23,739 nucleotides of DNA. Source: JAAYBY01 sp964654125. GTDB lineage: Bacteria > Bacillota > Clostridia > Saccharofermentanales > UBA5734. The position numbers and the translations under genes were made by a program. Below are positions 1 to 7,314 of this stretch, piece after piece. The notes under the pieces were generated by a model, which ran no database searches, was not told the origin of the DNA, and saw only the letters and a list, made by a program, of their open reading frames with translations. Within the stretch, counting starts at the first letter, position 1. Each line of letters starts with the position of its first letter. Where the stretch lies: the NCBI GenBank assembly GCA_964654125.1, contig CAZZGG010000035.1, positions 1 through 23,739 on the forward strand, written 5' to 3'.

Positions 1-70
1 TTTAGCAAAAGTTTTTATCTTTTTTTCAAGATCTCACAAATTTGGCTTGCACCCGGTCCAGCAAAATTTC

Positions 71-99
71 TTGTCAAAGGTCTTGAATCGTGGTACAAT
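71..99 (+). promoter_or_regulatory. SigA-type promoter for rpsB-tsf
   Basis: The -35 box TTGTCA (71-76) and -10 box TACAAT (94-99) are separated by exactly 17 bases. A TG at 91-92, one base before the -10, makes it an extended -10 as well. The predicted transcript start is near 106, leaving a leader of about 85 bases before rpsB. Both boxes differ from consensus by one base. The 70 bases upstream are T-rich in part (11-27) but hold no gene that I can see. Confidence 0.75.
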
Positions 100-105
100 T
101 GCCAA

Positions 106-190
106 GGTTAAAACACACATGGAGCTAAGGCCTGTTGCCGAATCGTGAAAACGGTGTGCATCCATGGAGGAAAAAACAGGAGGAATTATT
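106..190 (+). promoter_or_regulatory. rpsB 5' leader, possible weak pairing
   Basis: This is the stretch between the predicted transcript start and the rpsB start codon. CACAC (114-118) can pair with GTGTG (154-158), and GGC (129-131) with GCC (137-139) inside it, so a loose stem is possible. Ribosomal protein S2 represses its own operon in several bacteria, but no known leader family is recognisable here. The pairing is short and could be chance. A strong Shine-Dalgarno AGGAGG lies at 178-183. Confidence 0.25.
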
Positions 191-949
191 ATGGCCGTAA
201 TCAGCATGAAGCAATTGCTGGAATCAGGTGTCCATTTTGGTCACCAGACCCGCCGCTGGAATCCCAAGATGGCGGAGTATATCTACACAGAACGCAATGG
301 TATCTATATCATTGACCTGCAAAAAACAGTGCGCAAGATCGAAGAGGCGTATATGTTTGTCAGGGAGCTGTCTATGAATGGCGGCACAGTTTTATTCGTT
401 GGCACAAAAAAGCAAGCCCAGGATTCGATCCGTGAAGAAGCGGAACGCTGTGGTATGTATTATGTCAATAACCGCTGGCTGGGTGGTACACTGACTAACT
501 TTGTCACCATCCGCAAAAGGATCAACCGGCTGATGGAGCTCAAGGAGATGGCCAGTGACGGCACCTTTGATCTGCTGCCGAAAAAAGAAGCTGCCGGCTT
601 GCATCTGGAAATGGAAAAGCTGAACAAGAACCTGGGTGGTATCGAGGACATGGTGCGCCTGCCTTCCTGTGTCTTTGTGGTTGATCCGCGTAAAGAACAT
701 ATTACTGTGCGCGAAGCCCGCCGCCTGGGTATCCCGATCGTCGGTATCGTGGACACTAACTGTGATCCGGACGAAGTTGACTATATCATCCCGGGTAACG
801 ATGACGCCATCCGGGCAGTCAAGCTGATCGCCGGCAAAATGGCTGATGCCGTTTTGGAAGGACGCCAGGGTGAACAGCTGGAAATGGCTGATGATGGCGC
901 AGGAGCAGAAGAACTGGCTGAAGACGTCGATTTGGACGATGAAGCTTAA
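191..949 (+). CDS. rpsB: 30S ribosomal protein S2
   Basis: This is the small-subunit protein S2, which binds late in 30S assembly and is needed for S1 or mRNA docking in many bacteria. The protein is 252 residues, the family's usual size. It opens with the typical MAVISMKQLLESGVHFGHQ block and has the S2 signatures RRWNPKM, FVGTKKQAQ, NNRWLGGTLTNF and the GIVDTNCDPD stretch near the C-terminus. It ends in an acidic tail. I chose ATG 191 because AGGAGG (178-183) sits 7 bases upstream and the protein then begins like its homologues. An in-frame ATG at 164 would add nine residues and has no binding site. The gene is first in its transcript, driven by the promoter at 71-99, with tsf 14 bases downstream. 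The rpsB-tsf pairing is almost universal in bacteria. Confidence 0.97.
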   Translation: MAVISMKQLLESGVHFGHQTRRWNPKMAEYIYTERNGIYIIDLQKTVRKIEEAYMFVRELSMNGGTVLFVGTKKQAQDSIREEAERCGMYYVNNRWLGGTLTNFVTIRKRINRLMELKEMASDGTFDLLPKKEAAGLHLEMEKLNKNLGGIEDMVRLPSCVFVVDPRKEHITVREARRLGIPIVGIVDTNCDPDEVDYIIPGNDDAIRAVKLIAGKMADAVLEGRQGEQLEMADDGAGAEELAEDVDLDDEA

Positions 950-963
950 GAGGAGGTAGCTGG

Positions 964-1611
964 ATGAACATTACAATTGATATGATAAAAGAGCTGCGCG
1001 AAAAAACCGGCTCAGGTATGATGGACTGCAAGAAGGCCTTGCAGGAATCAGATGGTAACCTGGATAAGGCAATCATCTGGCTCAGGGAAAAAGGCATTGC
1101 CTCAGCTGACAAAAAGATGACCCGGATAGCTGCCGAAGGTGTTGTTGATGCATATATCCATGCCGGCAACAGGGTGGGTGTACTCCTGGAAGTTAACATA
1201 GAGACGGACTTTGCAGCTAAAAATGAGAATTTCCGCCAGATGGTGCGCGAGATTTCCATGCAGATAGCAGCCATGAAACCACAATGGGTTGATCAGGACT
1301 CTGTCCCGGCCGATGTGATTGAAGCTGAAAGAAACATCGCCCGCAACCAGGCCCTCAACGAAGGCAAGCCGGAAAAGGTTGTTGACAAGATCGTTGATGG
1401 CCGCATGAAGAAATTCTTTGAAGAAAACTGCTTGCTTAACCAGTCCTACATCAAGGATGACAGCAAGACAGTGGAAATGATCGTCAAAGAGATGATTGCC
1501 CAGATCGGCGAAAACATCAGCGTCAGGCGCTTTGTCCGCTATGAGCTGGGTGAAGGATTGGAAAAAAGGGAAGAGAACTTCGCTGAAGAGGTCTCTAAGC
1601 AGATTAAATAA
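964..1611 (+). CDS. tsf: Elongation factor Ts (short form)
   Basis: EF-Ts is the nucleotide exchange factor that strips GDP from EF-Tu in the cytoplasm. The N-terminal UBA-like domain (about 1-50) carries the family pattern LREKTGSGMMDCKKAL. The TDF motif (residues 81-83, in the NIETDFAAKNE context) inserts into EF-Tu and displaces the nucleotide magnesium. At 215 residues it is shorter than the E. coli protein (about 283) and near the short forms of Thermus and some Clostridia, which keep one core subdomain. AGGAGGT at 951-957 sits 6 bases before the ATG. The gene is followed directly by an intrinsic terminator, so rpsB-tsf is a two-gene transcript. Confidence 0.97.
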   Translation: MNITIDMIKELREKTGSGMMDCKKALQESDGNLDKAIIWLREKGIASADKKMTRIAAEGVVDAYIHAGNRVGVLLEVNIETDFAAKNENFRQMVREISMQIAAMKPQWVDQDSVPADVIEAERNIARNQALNEGKPEKVVDKIVDGRMKKFFEENCLLNQSYIKDDSKTVEMIVKEMIAQIGENISVRRFVRYELGEGLEKREENFAEEVSKQIK

Positions 1612-1620
1612 ATCCGATAT

Positions 1621-1650
1621 AAAGGGACATCTTGCATGTCCCTTTTTTTT
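1621..1650 (+). terminator. Rho-independent terminator after tsf
   Basis: A perfect 10-bp stem is formed by AAAGGGACAT (1621-1630) and ATGTCCCTTT (1636-1645) around a five-base loop CTTGC. It is followed by an unbroken T run to 1650. It begins ten bases after the tsf stop codon. pyrH starts only 23 bases after the T run, so the hairpin separates rpsB-tsf from pyrH and may act as a partial terminator. Confidence 0.9.
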
Positions 1651-1673
1651 AAGCTGATTACCAGGAGGAAAAC

Positions 1674-2378
1674 ATGTCAAAAGCTTATAACAGGATCCTG
1701 CTCAAGTTAAGCGGCGAAGTTCTGGCCGGTGACAAAGGCCATGGCCTGTGCCAGGAAACCCTGCATATCCTGGGTGAAACCATCGGCCAGGTCACAGAAC
1801 TGGGCGTGCAGGTGGCCCTGGTTGTCGGCAGCGGCAACTTCTGGCGCGGCCGCACCAGCAAGGGTATGGACAAGGTCACAGCTGATCATATGGGTATGCT
1901 GGCCACAGCTATCAACGCCCTGGCCCTCTCTGACGCCTTGGAACAGGCCGGTATTGAAACCCGGGTGCAAAGTGCCATAGAAATGCGCCAGATCGCCGAA
2001 CCCTATATCCGCAAAAGAGCCATCCGCCATCTGGAAAAAGGCCGGGTCGTCATCTTTGGCTGCGGCACGGGCAACCCCTTCTTCACCACCGATACAGCAG
2101 CCGCCCTGCGGGCATCGGAAATAGATGCCGATATCATGTTCAAGGCCACCATGGTGGACGGAGTCTATGACAAAGACCCCCATAAATATCCGGACGCTGT
2201 CCGTTTCGCCACGATCAGCCACGACCAGGTCCTGCAGATGGGCCTGGAAGTCATGGATGCCACAGCAGCTGCTCTTTGCCGCGATAACAAGATGACTATC
2301 GGGGTATTTAACTTAAAAGATCCGGCTAACATCATCCGCATGGTTAAAGGTGAGCCCATCGGCACCATAATCTGCTGA
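1674..2378 (+). CDS. pyrH: Uridylate kinase (UMP kinase)
   Basis: This cytoplasmic enzyme phosphorylates UMP to UDP with ATP, the committed step from pyrimidine synthesis to UTP and CTP. It belongs to the bacterial amino acid kinase fold, unrelated to eukaryotic UMP/CMP kinases. Visible motifs are the N-terminal ILLKLSGE with the catalytic Lys, the nucleotide loop VVGSGNFWRG (usually VVGGGNxWRG, so one Gly is Ser here), ADHMGMLATAINALAL, the acceptor-site block GTGNPFFTTDTAA, and KATMVDGVYDKDP. Its 234 residues are the usual length. AGGAGG (1663-1668) lies 5 bases before ATG. It sits between the tsf terminator and the frr promoter, and no clear promoter of its own is visible, so it probably depends on readthrough or an unrecognised start. 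The order tsf-pyrH-frr is standard. Confidence 0.97.
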   Translation: MSKAYNRILLKLSGEVLAGDKGHGLCQETLHILGETIGQVTELGVQVALVVGSGNFWRGRTSKGMDKVTADHMGMLATAINALALSDALEQAGIETRVQSAIEMRQIAEPYIRKRAIRHLEKGRVVIFGCGTGNPFFTTDTAAALRASEIDADIMFKATMVDGVYDKDPHKYPDAVRFATISHDQVLQMGLEVMDATAAALCRDNKMTIGVFNLKDPANIIRMVKGEPIGTIIC

Positions 2379-2393
2379 AAAAACAGCCCTTTC

Positions 2394-2422
2394 TTGCTCA
2401 AATCTAGCTGATCAGCTATAAT
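2394..2422 (+). promoter_or_regulatory. Candidate promoter ahead of frr
   Basis: TTGCTC (2394-2399) and a consensus -10 TATAAT (2417-2422) are separated by 17 bases. The -35 matches consensus only in its first three bases. The predicted start is near 2429, leaving a leader of about 37 bases before frr. A perfect 14-base palindrome overlaps the spacer and the -10 (listed separately), which suggests possible control. Confidence 0.6.
2405..2418. promoter_or_regulatory. Palindrome in frr promoter, possible operator
   Basis: TAGCTGATCAGCTA reads the same on both strands. It fills the promoter spacer and covers the first two bases of the -10 box, where a dimeric DNA-binding protein could block RNA polymerase. 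As a 14-base palindrome it would occur about once by chance in a window this size, so its position is the only argument for function. Confidence 0.3.
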
Positions 2423-2465
2423 GACGCTGATAATCACTTAAAGTTTTCTGGCAGGAGGTTCAGCC

Positions 2466-3038
2466 ATGGCTATGATAGAAATCAACAAAGAATCTTATCG
2501 CCCCTATGAAGAAAAAATGCAAAAGACGGTCAATGTTCTCCAGGACAATTTTAACTCCATCCGGGCCGGCCGGGCCAACCCCAAGCTTTTGGAACGCATC
2601 ACCATTGAATACTACGGTGTGGAAACACCCATTAATCAGGTGGCCAATGTCCAGGTGCCGGAAGCCCGCCTGATCACCATCACACCCTGGGATCCAGGCA
2701 CACTGCGTGCCTTGGAAAGAGCAATCCAGGCCTCAGATCTGGGTATCAACCCCAACAATGACGGTAAGATGCTGCGGCTGGTTTTCCCGCCCCTGACCGA
2801 AGAAAGAAGGCGGGACCTGGTTAAGACAATCAGCCGCTACACCGAAGACAGCCGGATCGCCGTGCGCAATATCCGTCGCGAAGGTATCGACAAATACCGC
2901 ACCCACTTGAAAAACAAGGAATTGACCGAGGATAATCTGGCCTTGTTTGAAGCAGAAATCCAAAAGCTGACTGACAAGTATATCGCAGAACTTGATCAAG
3001 TAGCCGCGGAGAAGGAAAAAGACCTGATGGAGATCTAA
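2466..3038 (+). CDS. frr: Ribosome recycling factor
   Basis: RRF works with EF-G to split the post-termination ribosome and free it for a new round. The 190-residue protein has the expected two-domain order: helix one with the SIRAGRANPKLLERI signature, the small beta domain containing YYGVETPINQVANVQVPEAR, and the return helices with NDGKMLRLVFPPLTEERRRDLVK and the Arg-rich RNIRRE segment that contacts rRNA. The C-terminal EIQKLTDKYIAELD is typical. AGGAGG (2453-2458) is 7 bases before ATG 2466. A second in-frame ATG at 2472 would shorten it by two residues and cannot be excluded. It is probably the first gene of the frr-uppS-cdsA-dxr-rseP-ispG-polC-priA run. Confidence 0.97.
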   Translation: MAMIEINKESYRPYEEKMQKTVNVLQDNFNSIRAGRANPKLLERITIEYYGVETPINQVANVQVPEARLITITPWDPGTLRALERAIQASDLGINPNNDGKMLRLVFPPLTEERRRDLVKTISRYTEDSRIAVRNIRREGIDKYRTHLKNKELTEDNLALFEAEIQKLTDKYIAELDQVAAEKEKDLMEI

Positions 3039-3061
3039 ACAGGCCAGTAAAGAAAAAACAG

Positions 3062-3098
3062 CAAGGGGACCGGGCACTGACAGGCCCGGTTCTTGTTT
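3062..3098 (+). terminator. Hairpin between frr and uppS, weak terminator or attenuator
   Basis: ACCGGGC (3069-3075) pairs perfectly with GCCCGGT (3084-3090) around an eight-base loop. CAAG (3062-3065) with CTTG (3092-3095) extends the stem across a small asymmetric bulge. Only TTT follows, so the T tract is poor. It may be a processing or stability element, or leaky terminator, rather than a true operon end. The uppS Shine-Dalgarno starts just after it. Confidence 0.45.
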
Positions 3099-3111
3099 CC
3101 AAGAGGATCGT

Positions 3112-3912
3112 ATGAGTAAGTTTGCCAGATTAGGCAGGTTTTTTCTGCCCCAAAGAAAAGGGATCAGCCAGCAGCAGGCAGCCCGGCTAGCGGCCCTGCC
3201 CACAGCTGAAAACTTGAAAATACCCCTGCATCTGGCCGTGATCATGGATGGCAACGGGCGCTGGGCTAAAAAGCACGGCCTGCCCCGTTCAGCCGGCCAC
3301 CGGGCCGGAGCGGAAAATCTGCAAAACCTCTGCCGCATCTGTGGCCGGCTAGGTATTAAATACCTGACTGTCTATGCTTTTTCCACAGAAAACTGGCAGC
3401 GGCCCGAGGCAGAAATCACAGCCCTGATGGAGCTCTTTGTCGAATTTTTCAACCGCTATGACGCTGAACTGGCCCGGGAGGGGATCAGGGTGCGCTTTTG
3501 CGGGGAACGCCAGGGTCTTAGCCCCAAGGTGCAAGAGATCATGACTAGGGCTGAAAACGACCTGGCCGGGCGGGACAAGATGCAGCTGATCATAGCCTTT
3601 AACTATGGCAGCAGGAGAGAAATCGCCTCTGCCTGCCGCCAGCTGGCTGAAGCGGCCCAGGCTGGCCGGCTCGACCCGGCCACGATCAGTGAAGGCACAG
3701 TTGCCCAGGCCCTTTATCTGCCCGACCTGCCCGACCCTGATCTGGTCATCCGGCCCAGTGGCGAGATGCGCCTATCCAATTTTTTGCTCTGGCAATCTGC
3801 CTATGCAGAATTCTACTATGACGATGTGCTCTGGCCTGACTTTGGCCAGGATCATCTGCTGGAGGCACTGCGTGCCTTTACAGAACGCCGCCGGCGCTTT
3901 GGAGGTATTTAA
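3112..3912 (+). CDS. uppS: Isoprenyl (undecaprenyl) diphosphate synthase
   Basis: This cis-prenyltransferase adds isopentenyl units to farnesyl diphosphate to make the C55 lipid carrier for peptidoglycan and other wall polymers. It works at the membrane face. The catalytic Asp46 lies in MDGNGRWA, followed by the substrate-binding AGHRAG and YAFSTENW blocks. The C-terminal RxSGExR motif is at residues 214-220, then SNFLLWQSAYAEFYYDDVLWPDF. Arg214 and Arg220, which bind the diphosphate of IPP, are present. Position 215 is Pro where most homologues have Thr. At 266 residues it carries about 20 extra N-terminal residues, basic and Gln-rich, compared with E. coli. AGAGG lies just before the ATG. 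cdsA starts 8 bases after its stop, and both make membrane lipids or carriers. Confidence 0.95.
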   Translation: MSKFARLGRFFLPQRKGISQQQAARLAALPTAENLKIPLHLAVIMDGNGRWAKKHGLPRSAGHRAGAENLQNLCRICGRLGIKYLTVYAFSTENWQRPEAEITALMELFVEFFNRYDAELAREGIRVRFCGERQGLSPKVQEIMTRAENDLAGRDKMQLIIAFNYGSRREIASACRQLAEAAQAGRLDPATISEGTVAQALYLPDLPDPDLVIRPSGEMRLSNFLLWQSAYAEFYYDDVLWPDFGQDHLLEALRAFTERRRRFGGI

Positions 3913-3920
3913 AACGTCTT

Positions 3921-4790
3921 ATGCGACAAAGGATCTGGACAGGCCTGGCCTTCACTTTGGTCATTGCATTATTTGTAATTCCCGGTTACTGGACCATCTG
4001 GCTGCCGCTGGCCCTGTTTTTAGTCATAGGCATTATCGTCAGCTTTGAGCTGGCCGGGGCAGCCCGTGGCTGCGGCCTGAAACCTTCTTTGCCCCTGCTT
4101 CTGACTGGCTGTCTGACCAGCTTTTTACCCCTTTTATTTTTTCTGGCTAAAGACCAGACCTGGACCACAGCCAGCCTGGCTTTTGCTGTAACGGCCTTTG
4201 GCCAGTTTATCCTGCTGGCAGTCATAGTACTGCGTTTTATGCTGAAAAGAGGTTATCAAAGCCTGCCCGATGCCCTGGCCACCGGAGCAGCCCTGCTTTA
4301 TCTGGCCTTCCCCCTGACCTGCACGGTCACTTTGATCAGTTTTTTACCCAGCGGCTGGCTCTGGCTGATCATCGGCCTGGCAGCCCCCTGGCTATCCGAC
4401 GTATTTGCTTATTTTGTCGGCTCACTTTGGGGCAAGCAAAAGATTGTGCCGGAACTTAGTCCCAAAAAGACAGTCGCCGGTTTTTTCGGTGGCCTGGCGG
4501 GCAGCATGCTGGCCATGATGCTGATTTTTTATCTCTTTCAAGTTGAATTGCAACTGACTTTAGCCCGGCCAGCCTTTTACCTCCTGGCAGCGGCATTCAG
4601 CGGCCTGGCTTTCAGCCTGGCCGCCCAGCTGGGCGACTGGCTGGCATCCGGCCTCAAACGTTACTGCCAGATTAAAGACTTCGGCAAAATCCTGCCCGGC
4701 CACGGCGGCCTGCTTGACCGCTTCGACAGTGCCTTTTTCACCCTGCCGCTCAGCTTAGGCTTAGGCTTTATCTGGCAGATAATCTTTTAA
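3921..4790 (+). CDS. cdsA: Phosphatidate cytidylyltransferase (CDP-diglyceride synthase)
   Basis: This polytopic membrane enzyme condenses phosphatidic acid and CTP to CDP-diacylglycerol, the branch point for all bacterial phospholipids. The 289-residue protein is mostly hydrophobic, with roughly seven to eight membrane spans. The first two lie within the N-terminal 50 residues. The family signature is intact near the C-terminus: GDWLASGLKR, then IKDFGKILPGHGG and DRFDS, with the paired acidic metal-binding residues. An upstream conserved patch, SDVFAYFVGSLWGK with SPKKTVAG, is also standard. The nearest Shine-Dalgarno, GGAGGT (3901-3906) at the end of uppS, is 14 bases before ATG 3921. That is longer than ideal, so translation may depend partly on coupling to uppS. 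Confidence 0.95.
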   Translation: MRQRIWTGLAFTLVIALFVIPGYWTIWLPLALFLVIGIIVSFELAGAARGCGLKPSLPLLLTGCLTSFLPLLFFLAKDQTWTTASLAFAVTAFGQFILLAVIVLRFMLKRGYQSLPDALATGAALLYLAFPLTCTVTLISFLPSGWLWLIIGLAAPWLSDVFAYFVGSLWGKQKIVPELSPKKTVAGFFGGLAGSMLAMMLIFYLFQVELQLTLARPAFYLLAAAFSGLAFSLAAQLGDWLASGLKRYCQIKDFGKILPGHGGLLDRFDSAFFTLPLSLGLGFIWQIIF

Positions 4791-4803
4791 GGGGAGAAGC
4801 AAA

Positions 4804-5976
4804 TTGAGCAAAACACTTGTCATCCTGGGCTCAACCGGCTCTATCGGCACCCAGGCCATCAAAGTCTGCCGCCGCCTCGGCCTGGAGATCAAGGGCCTGA
4901 CGGCCGGCACTAATAAAGAACTCTTATACGAGCAGGCCCTGGAACTGCGCCCGGAAATGATCAGCATTGCAGATGAAAAAGCAGCTCTTGAGCTGGCCCG
5001 CCGCCTCAAGGCCCAGGGCCTGGCCACCCAGGTCCTGAGCGGGCGGGCAGGCAACCTGGCTGCCGCCAGCTGGCCCGGTGCCGACACAGTCCTGGCTGCC
5101 ATGGTCGGTGTAGCTGGCCTGGAGCCGGTCCTGGCTGCTGTCAGAGCCGGGAAGAAGATAGCCCTGGCCAACAAGGAAACCCTGGTGGCCGGCGGCCAGC
5201 TGGTCATGGCAGAGGCGAAAAAATCAGGTAGCCTGCTCTATCCGGTGGACAGCGAGCATTCAGCTATCTGGCAGTGCCTGGCCGCAGTGCCGGCGGGCAG
5301 CCTGTCTAAAATCTTTCTGACAGCCTCAGGCGGACCCTTTCGCGGCCGCAGCCAGGCCCAGCTGGCCCATGTGACCAAAGCAGAGGCCCTGGCCCACCCG
5401 ACCTGGCAGATGGGCGGCAAGATCAGCATTGATTCAGCGACTTTAATGAACAAGGGTCTTGAAGTCATCGAAGCCCACTGGCTCTTTGACTGCCCGGCAG
5501 AAAATATCGAAGTAGTGGTCCACCCGCAAAGTATCATCCACTCCATGATTGAATTAAAGGATGGCTCCGTCCTGGCCCAGCTGGGTTTTCCTGATATGGA
5601 GCTGCCTATCCAGCTGGCCCTGACCTGGCCTGAGCGCCTGCCCACAGCCGGCCGGCCCTACGATCCTTTTGCCAGCAGCCCCTTGACCTTTGAGCCGCCG
5701 GACCTGGCGGCTTTCCCCCTGCTGGGCCTGGCTTATGCCGCCTTAAAAGAAGGCGGCCTGGCCCCGGCTGTGCTGAATGCCGCCAACGAGGCAGCAGTCA
5801 ACAGCTTCCTGGCTGGCCGCTGCACTTTTAACGATATTGCCAGATTAACGAAGGCCTGCCTTGACCTTTATCTGCAAAAAGCTGCTGTGACACAAGCCGG
5901 CTTTGATGCTATCATGGAACAGGACAGCTGGGCCAGAAAAATTGTCTATGATCTGGTTGCCGGCGATTTTAAATAG
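4804..5976 (+). CDS. dxr: 1-Deoxy-D-xylulose 5-phosphate reductoisomerase
   Basis: This is the second step of the MEP pathway, converting DXP to MEP with NADPH, and the target of fosmidomycin. The N-terminal Rossmann loop GSTGSIG (9-15) binds NADPH. LANKETLVAGG follows. The metal and substrate site is PVDSEHSAIWQ with Asp149 and Glu151, completed by Glu220 in MNKGLE. HPQSIIHSMIE and the ELPIQLALTWPER segment are typical. The 390 residues match the family. The start is TTG at 4804, since no in-frame ATG exists for about 50 codons. AAGGGGAG at 4789-4796 is 7 bases upstream. It lies 13 bases after cdsA, and the uppS-cdsA-dxr-rseP order is common. It supplies isoprenoid units for UppS upstream. 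Confidence 0.97.
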   Translation: MSKTLVILGSTGSIGTQAIKVCRRLGLEIKGLTAGTNKELLYEQALELRPEMISIADEKAALELARRLKAQGLATQVLSGRAGNLAAASWPGADTVLAAMVGVAGLEPVLAAVRAGKKIALANKETLVAGGQLVMAEAKKSGSLLYPVDSEHSAIWQCLAAVPAGSLSKIFLTASGGPFRGRSQAQLAHVTKAEALAHPTWQMGGKISIDSATLMNKGLEVIEAHWLFDCPAENIEVVVHPQSIIHSMIELKDGSVLAQLGFPDMELPIQLALTWPERLPTAGRPYDPFASSPLTFEPPDLAAFPLLGLAYAALKEGGLAPAVLNAANEAAVNSFLAGRCTFNDIARLTKACLDLYLQKAAVTQAGFDAIMEQDSWARKIVYDLVAGDFK

Positions 5977-5996
5977 ACAGGAGCTAACGGATTAGC

Positions 5997-7295
5997 ATGG
6001 GTATTATGGGCGTTATTGTCGGCCTTTTGATCTTGAGTGTCATGATGATAGTCCACGAACTGGGACATTACCTGACAGGCCGTAAATTAGGATTTACAAT
6101 CGAAGAATTTGCAATTTTCATGGGGCCGGTCCTCTTTTCCTGGGAAAGGAATAACATAAAATACAGCATCAAGCTGTTGCCGATCGGTGCTTCAGTCCGC
6201 TTTGCCGGGGAATACGATGATGATCCCGACACGACAGATGAGGGTCATTTTTTCAACCGGCCCCGCTGGGCCCGTTCCTTGGTCATCACAACCGGGCCGG
6301 CCCTCAACCTGCTCTCAGGTGTGCTGGCCTTTTTTATCATGTTTGTTTCTTTTGGCTATACCCTGCCTGTGGTGGGGCAGGTGGCGGCAGACAGTCAGGC
6401 TGCAGCTGCCGGCCTGGAGGCTGGAGAGCGCATCGTGGCCTTGAATGGTAAACCGGTCCGGACCACACTTGACTATACCGGCCAGACAGCTTTTCTGGCC
6501 CAGGACCAACCGCTTGACCTGATTGTCAAAGACAGCACAGGCCAAAAAAGATCGCTGCGCCTGGAGCCGGCCTGGCGTGACGCCTGGCGTCTGGGCATCA
6601 GGATCAGGGCTGACGAAAACCAGGAAATAGTGATTGATGAAGTCGAAGCAGACTCCAATAATGGCCAGCCTGTCCTCAAGGCAGGTGATATCCTGATCTC
6701 AGCCAATGGGGTGCCAGCCCAGGATCTGGCTGCCTTTTCCCAGGCAGTGTCTGATACTGCCGGAGCTCCCCTGACCATCCGGGTCAGGCGGGACGGCCAG
6801 GAAGAAGATCTGGTCATGCAGGCCATGGTCTACCAGGACCTGGTTGAGCAGGGTATCTATTTTGAAGCCAGCCAGGCTATCGGACCGGCTATCGGCCAGT
6901 CCTTCCAGTGGTCCTGGTCCATCATCAAGGTGACGGTGCGCAGCATCGGCATGATGTTCAGCGGAGCCATCAGGCCCCAGGACACCTTGTCCGGCCCGGT
7001 CGGAGTGGTCTCCATGATCAGCGATGTGGTCACACAAAGCCAGCCCCTTTCCGAAAAAATCTACCAGCTGCTCTGGCTCTTTGCCCTGATATCGGTCAGC
7101 CTGGGTTTTATGAACCTGCTGCCCATCCCGCCCCTGGACGGCAACCACCTGATCCTGATCGGCCTGGAGGCAATCCGGGGTAAACGGCTTTCGGTCAAGG
7201 TGCAGAATTTGATTGGCATCATTGGCATAGCTTTGATTATAATGCTGGCTCTGGCTGGCCTGCTCTTTGACATCCTGCGTCTGGCTGGTAACTAA
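5997..7295 (+). CDS. rseP: Site-2 intramembrane metalloprotease (RseP/RasP family)
   Basis: This is a polytopic zinc protease that cuts membrane-embedded substrates such as anti-sigma factors and signal peptides. The zinc-binding HELGH motif (residues 20-24) is in the first membrane helix. The third ligand lies in NLLPIPPLDG near the C-terminus, with Asp381. The region between (about 124-278) contains two PDZ-like units: one with the AGLEAGERIVALNGKPV pattern, and a second with LKAGDILISANGVPAQD. Two PDZ domains is the E. coli arrangement, whereas many Firmicutes orthologues have one. The length is 432 residues. AGGAG (5979-5983) is 13 bases from ATG 5997, and the gene follows dxr by 20 bases. 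A second ATG at 6006 is possible but even farther from the site. Confidence 0.93.
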   Translation: MGIMGVIVGLLILSVMMIVHELGHYLTGRKLGFTIEEFAIFMGPVLFSWERNNIKYSIKLLPIGASVRFAGEYDDDPDTTDEGHFFNRPRWARSLVITTGPALNLLSGVLAFFIMFVSFGYTLPVVGQVAADSQAAAAGLEAGERIVALNGKPVRTTLDYTGQTAFLAQDQPLDLIVKDSTGQKRSLRLEPAWRDAWRLGIRIRADENQEIVIDEVEADSNNGQPVLKAGDILISANGVPAQDLAAFSQAVSDTAGAPLTIRVRRDGQEEDLVMQAMVYQDLVEQGIYFEASQAIGPAIGQSFQWSWSIIKVTVRSIGMMFSGAIRPQDTLSGPVGVVSMISDVVTQSQPLSEKIYQLLWLFALISVSLGFMNLLPIPPLDGNHLILIGLEAIRGKRLSVKVQNLIGIIGIALIIMLALAGLLFDILRLAGN

Positions 7296-7314
7296 CGTAA
7301 AAGAGGGATGAATC

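Noticed and set aside
1..70. T-rich stretch as the tail of an upstream terminator
   Set aside because: No stem precedes it within the window, so it cannot be told from ordinary AT-rich sequence upstream of a promoter.
164..190. Upstream ATG for rpsB
   Set aside because: No Shine-Dalgarno precedes it, and the extra nine residues are not seen in S2 proteins. ATG 191 has AGGAGG at ideal distance.
1618..1623. TATAAA as a -10 box for pyrH
   Set aside because: No -35 box lies 17 bases upstream, and transcripts would start inside the terminator hairpin.
1102..1680. 192-codon open frame on the - strand across tsf
   Set aside because: It is antisense to conserved EF-Ts and crosses the tsf terminator. 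No start signal or family match is visible.
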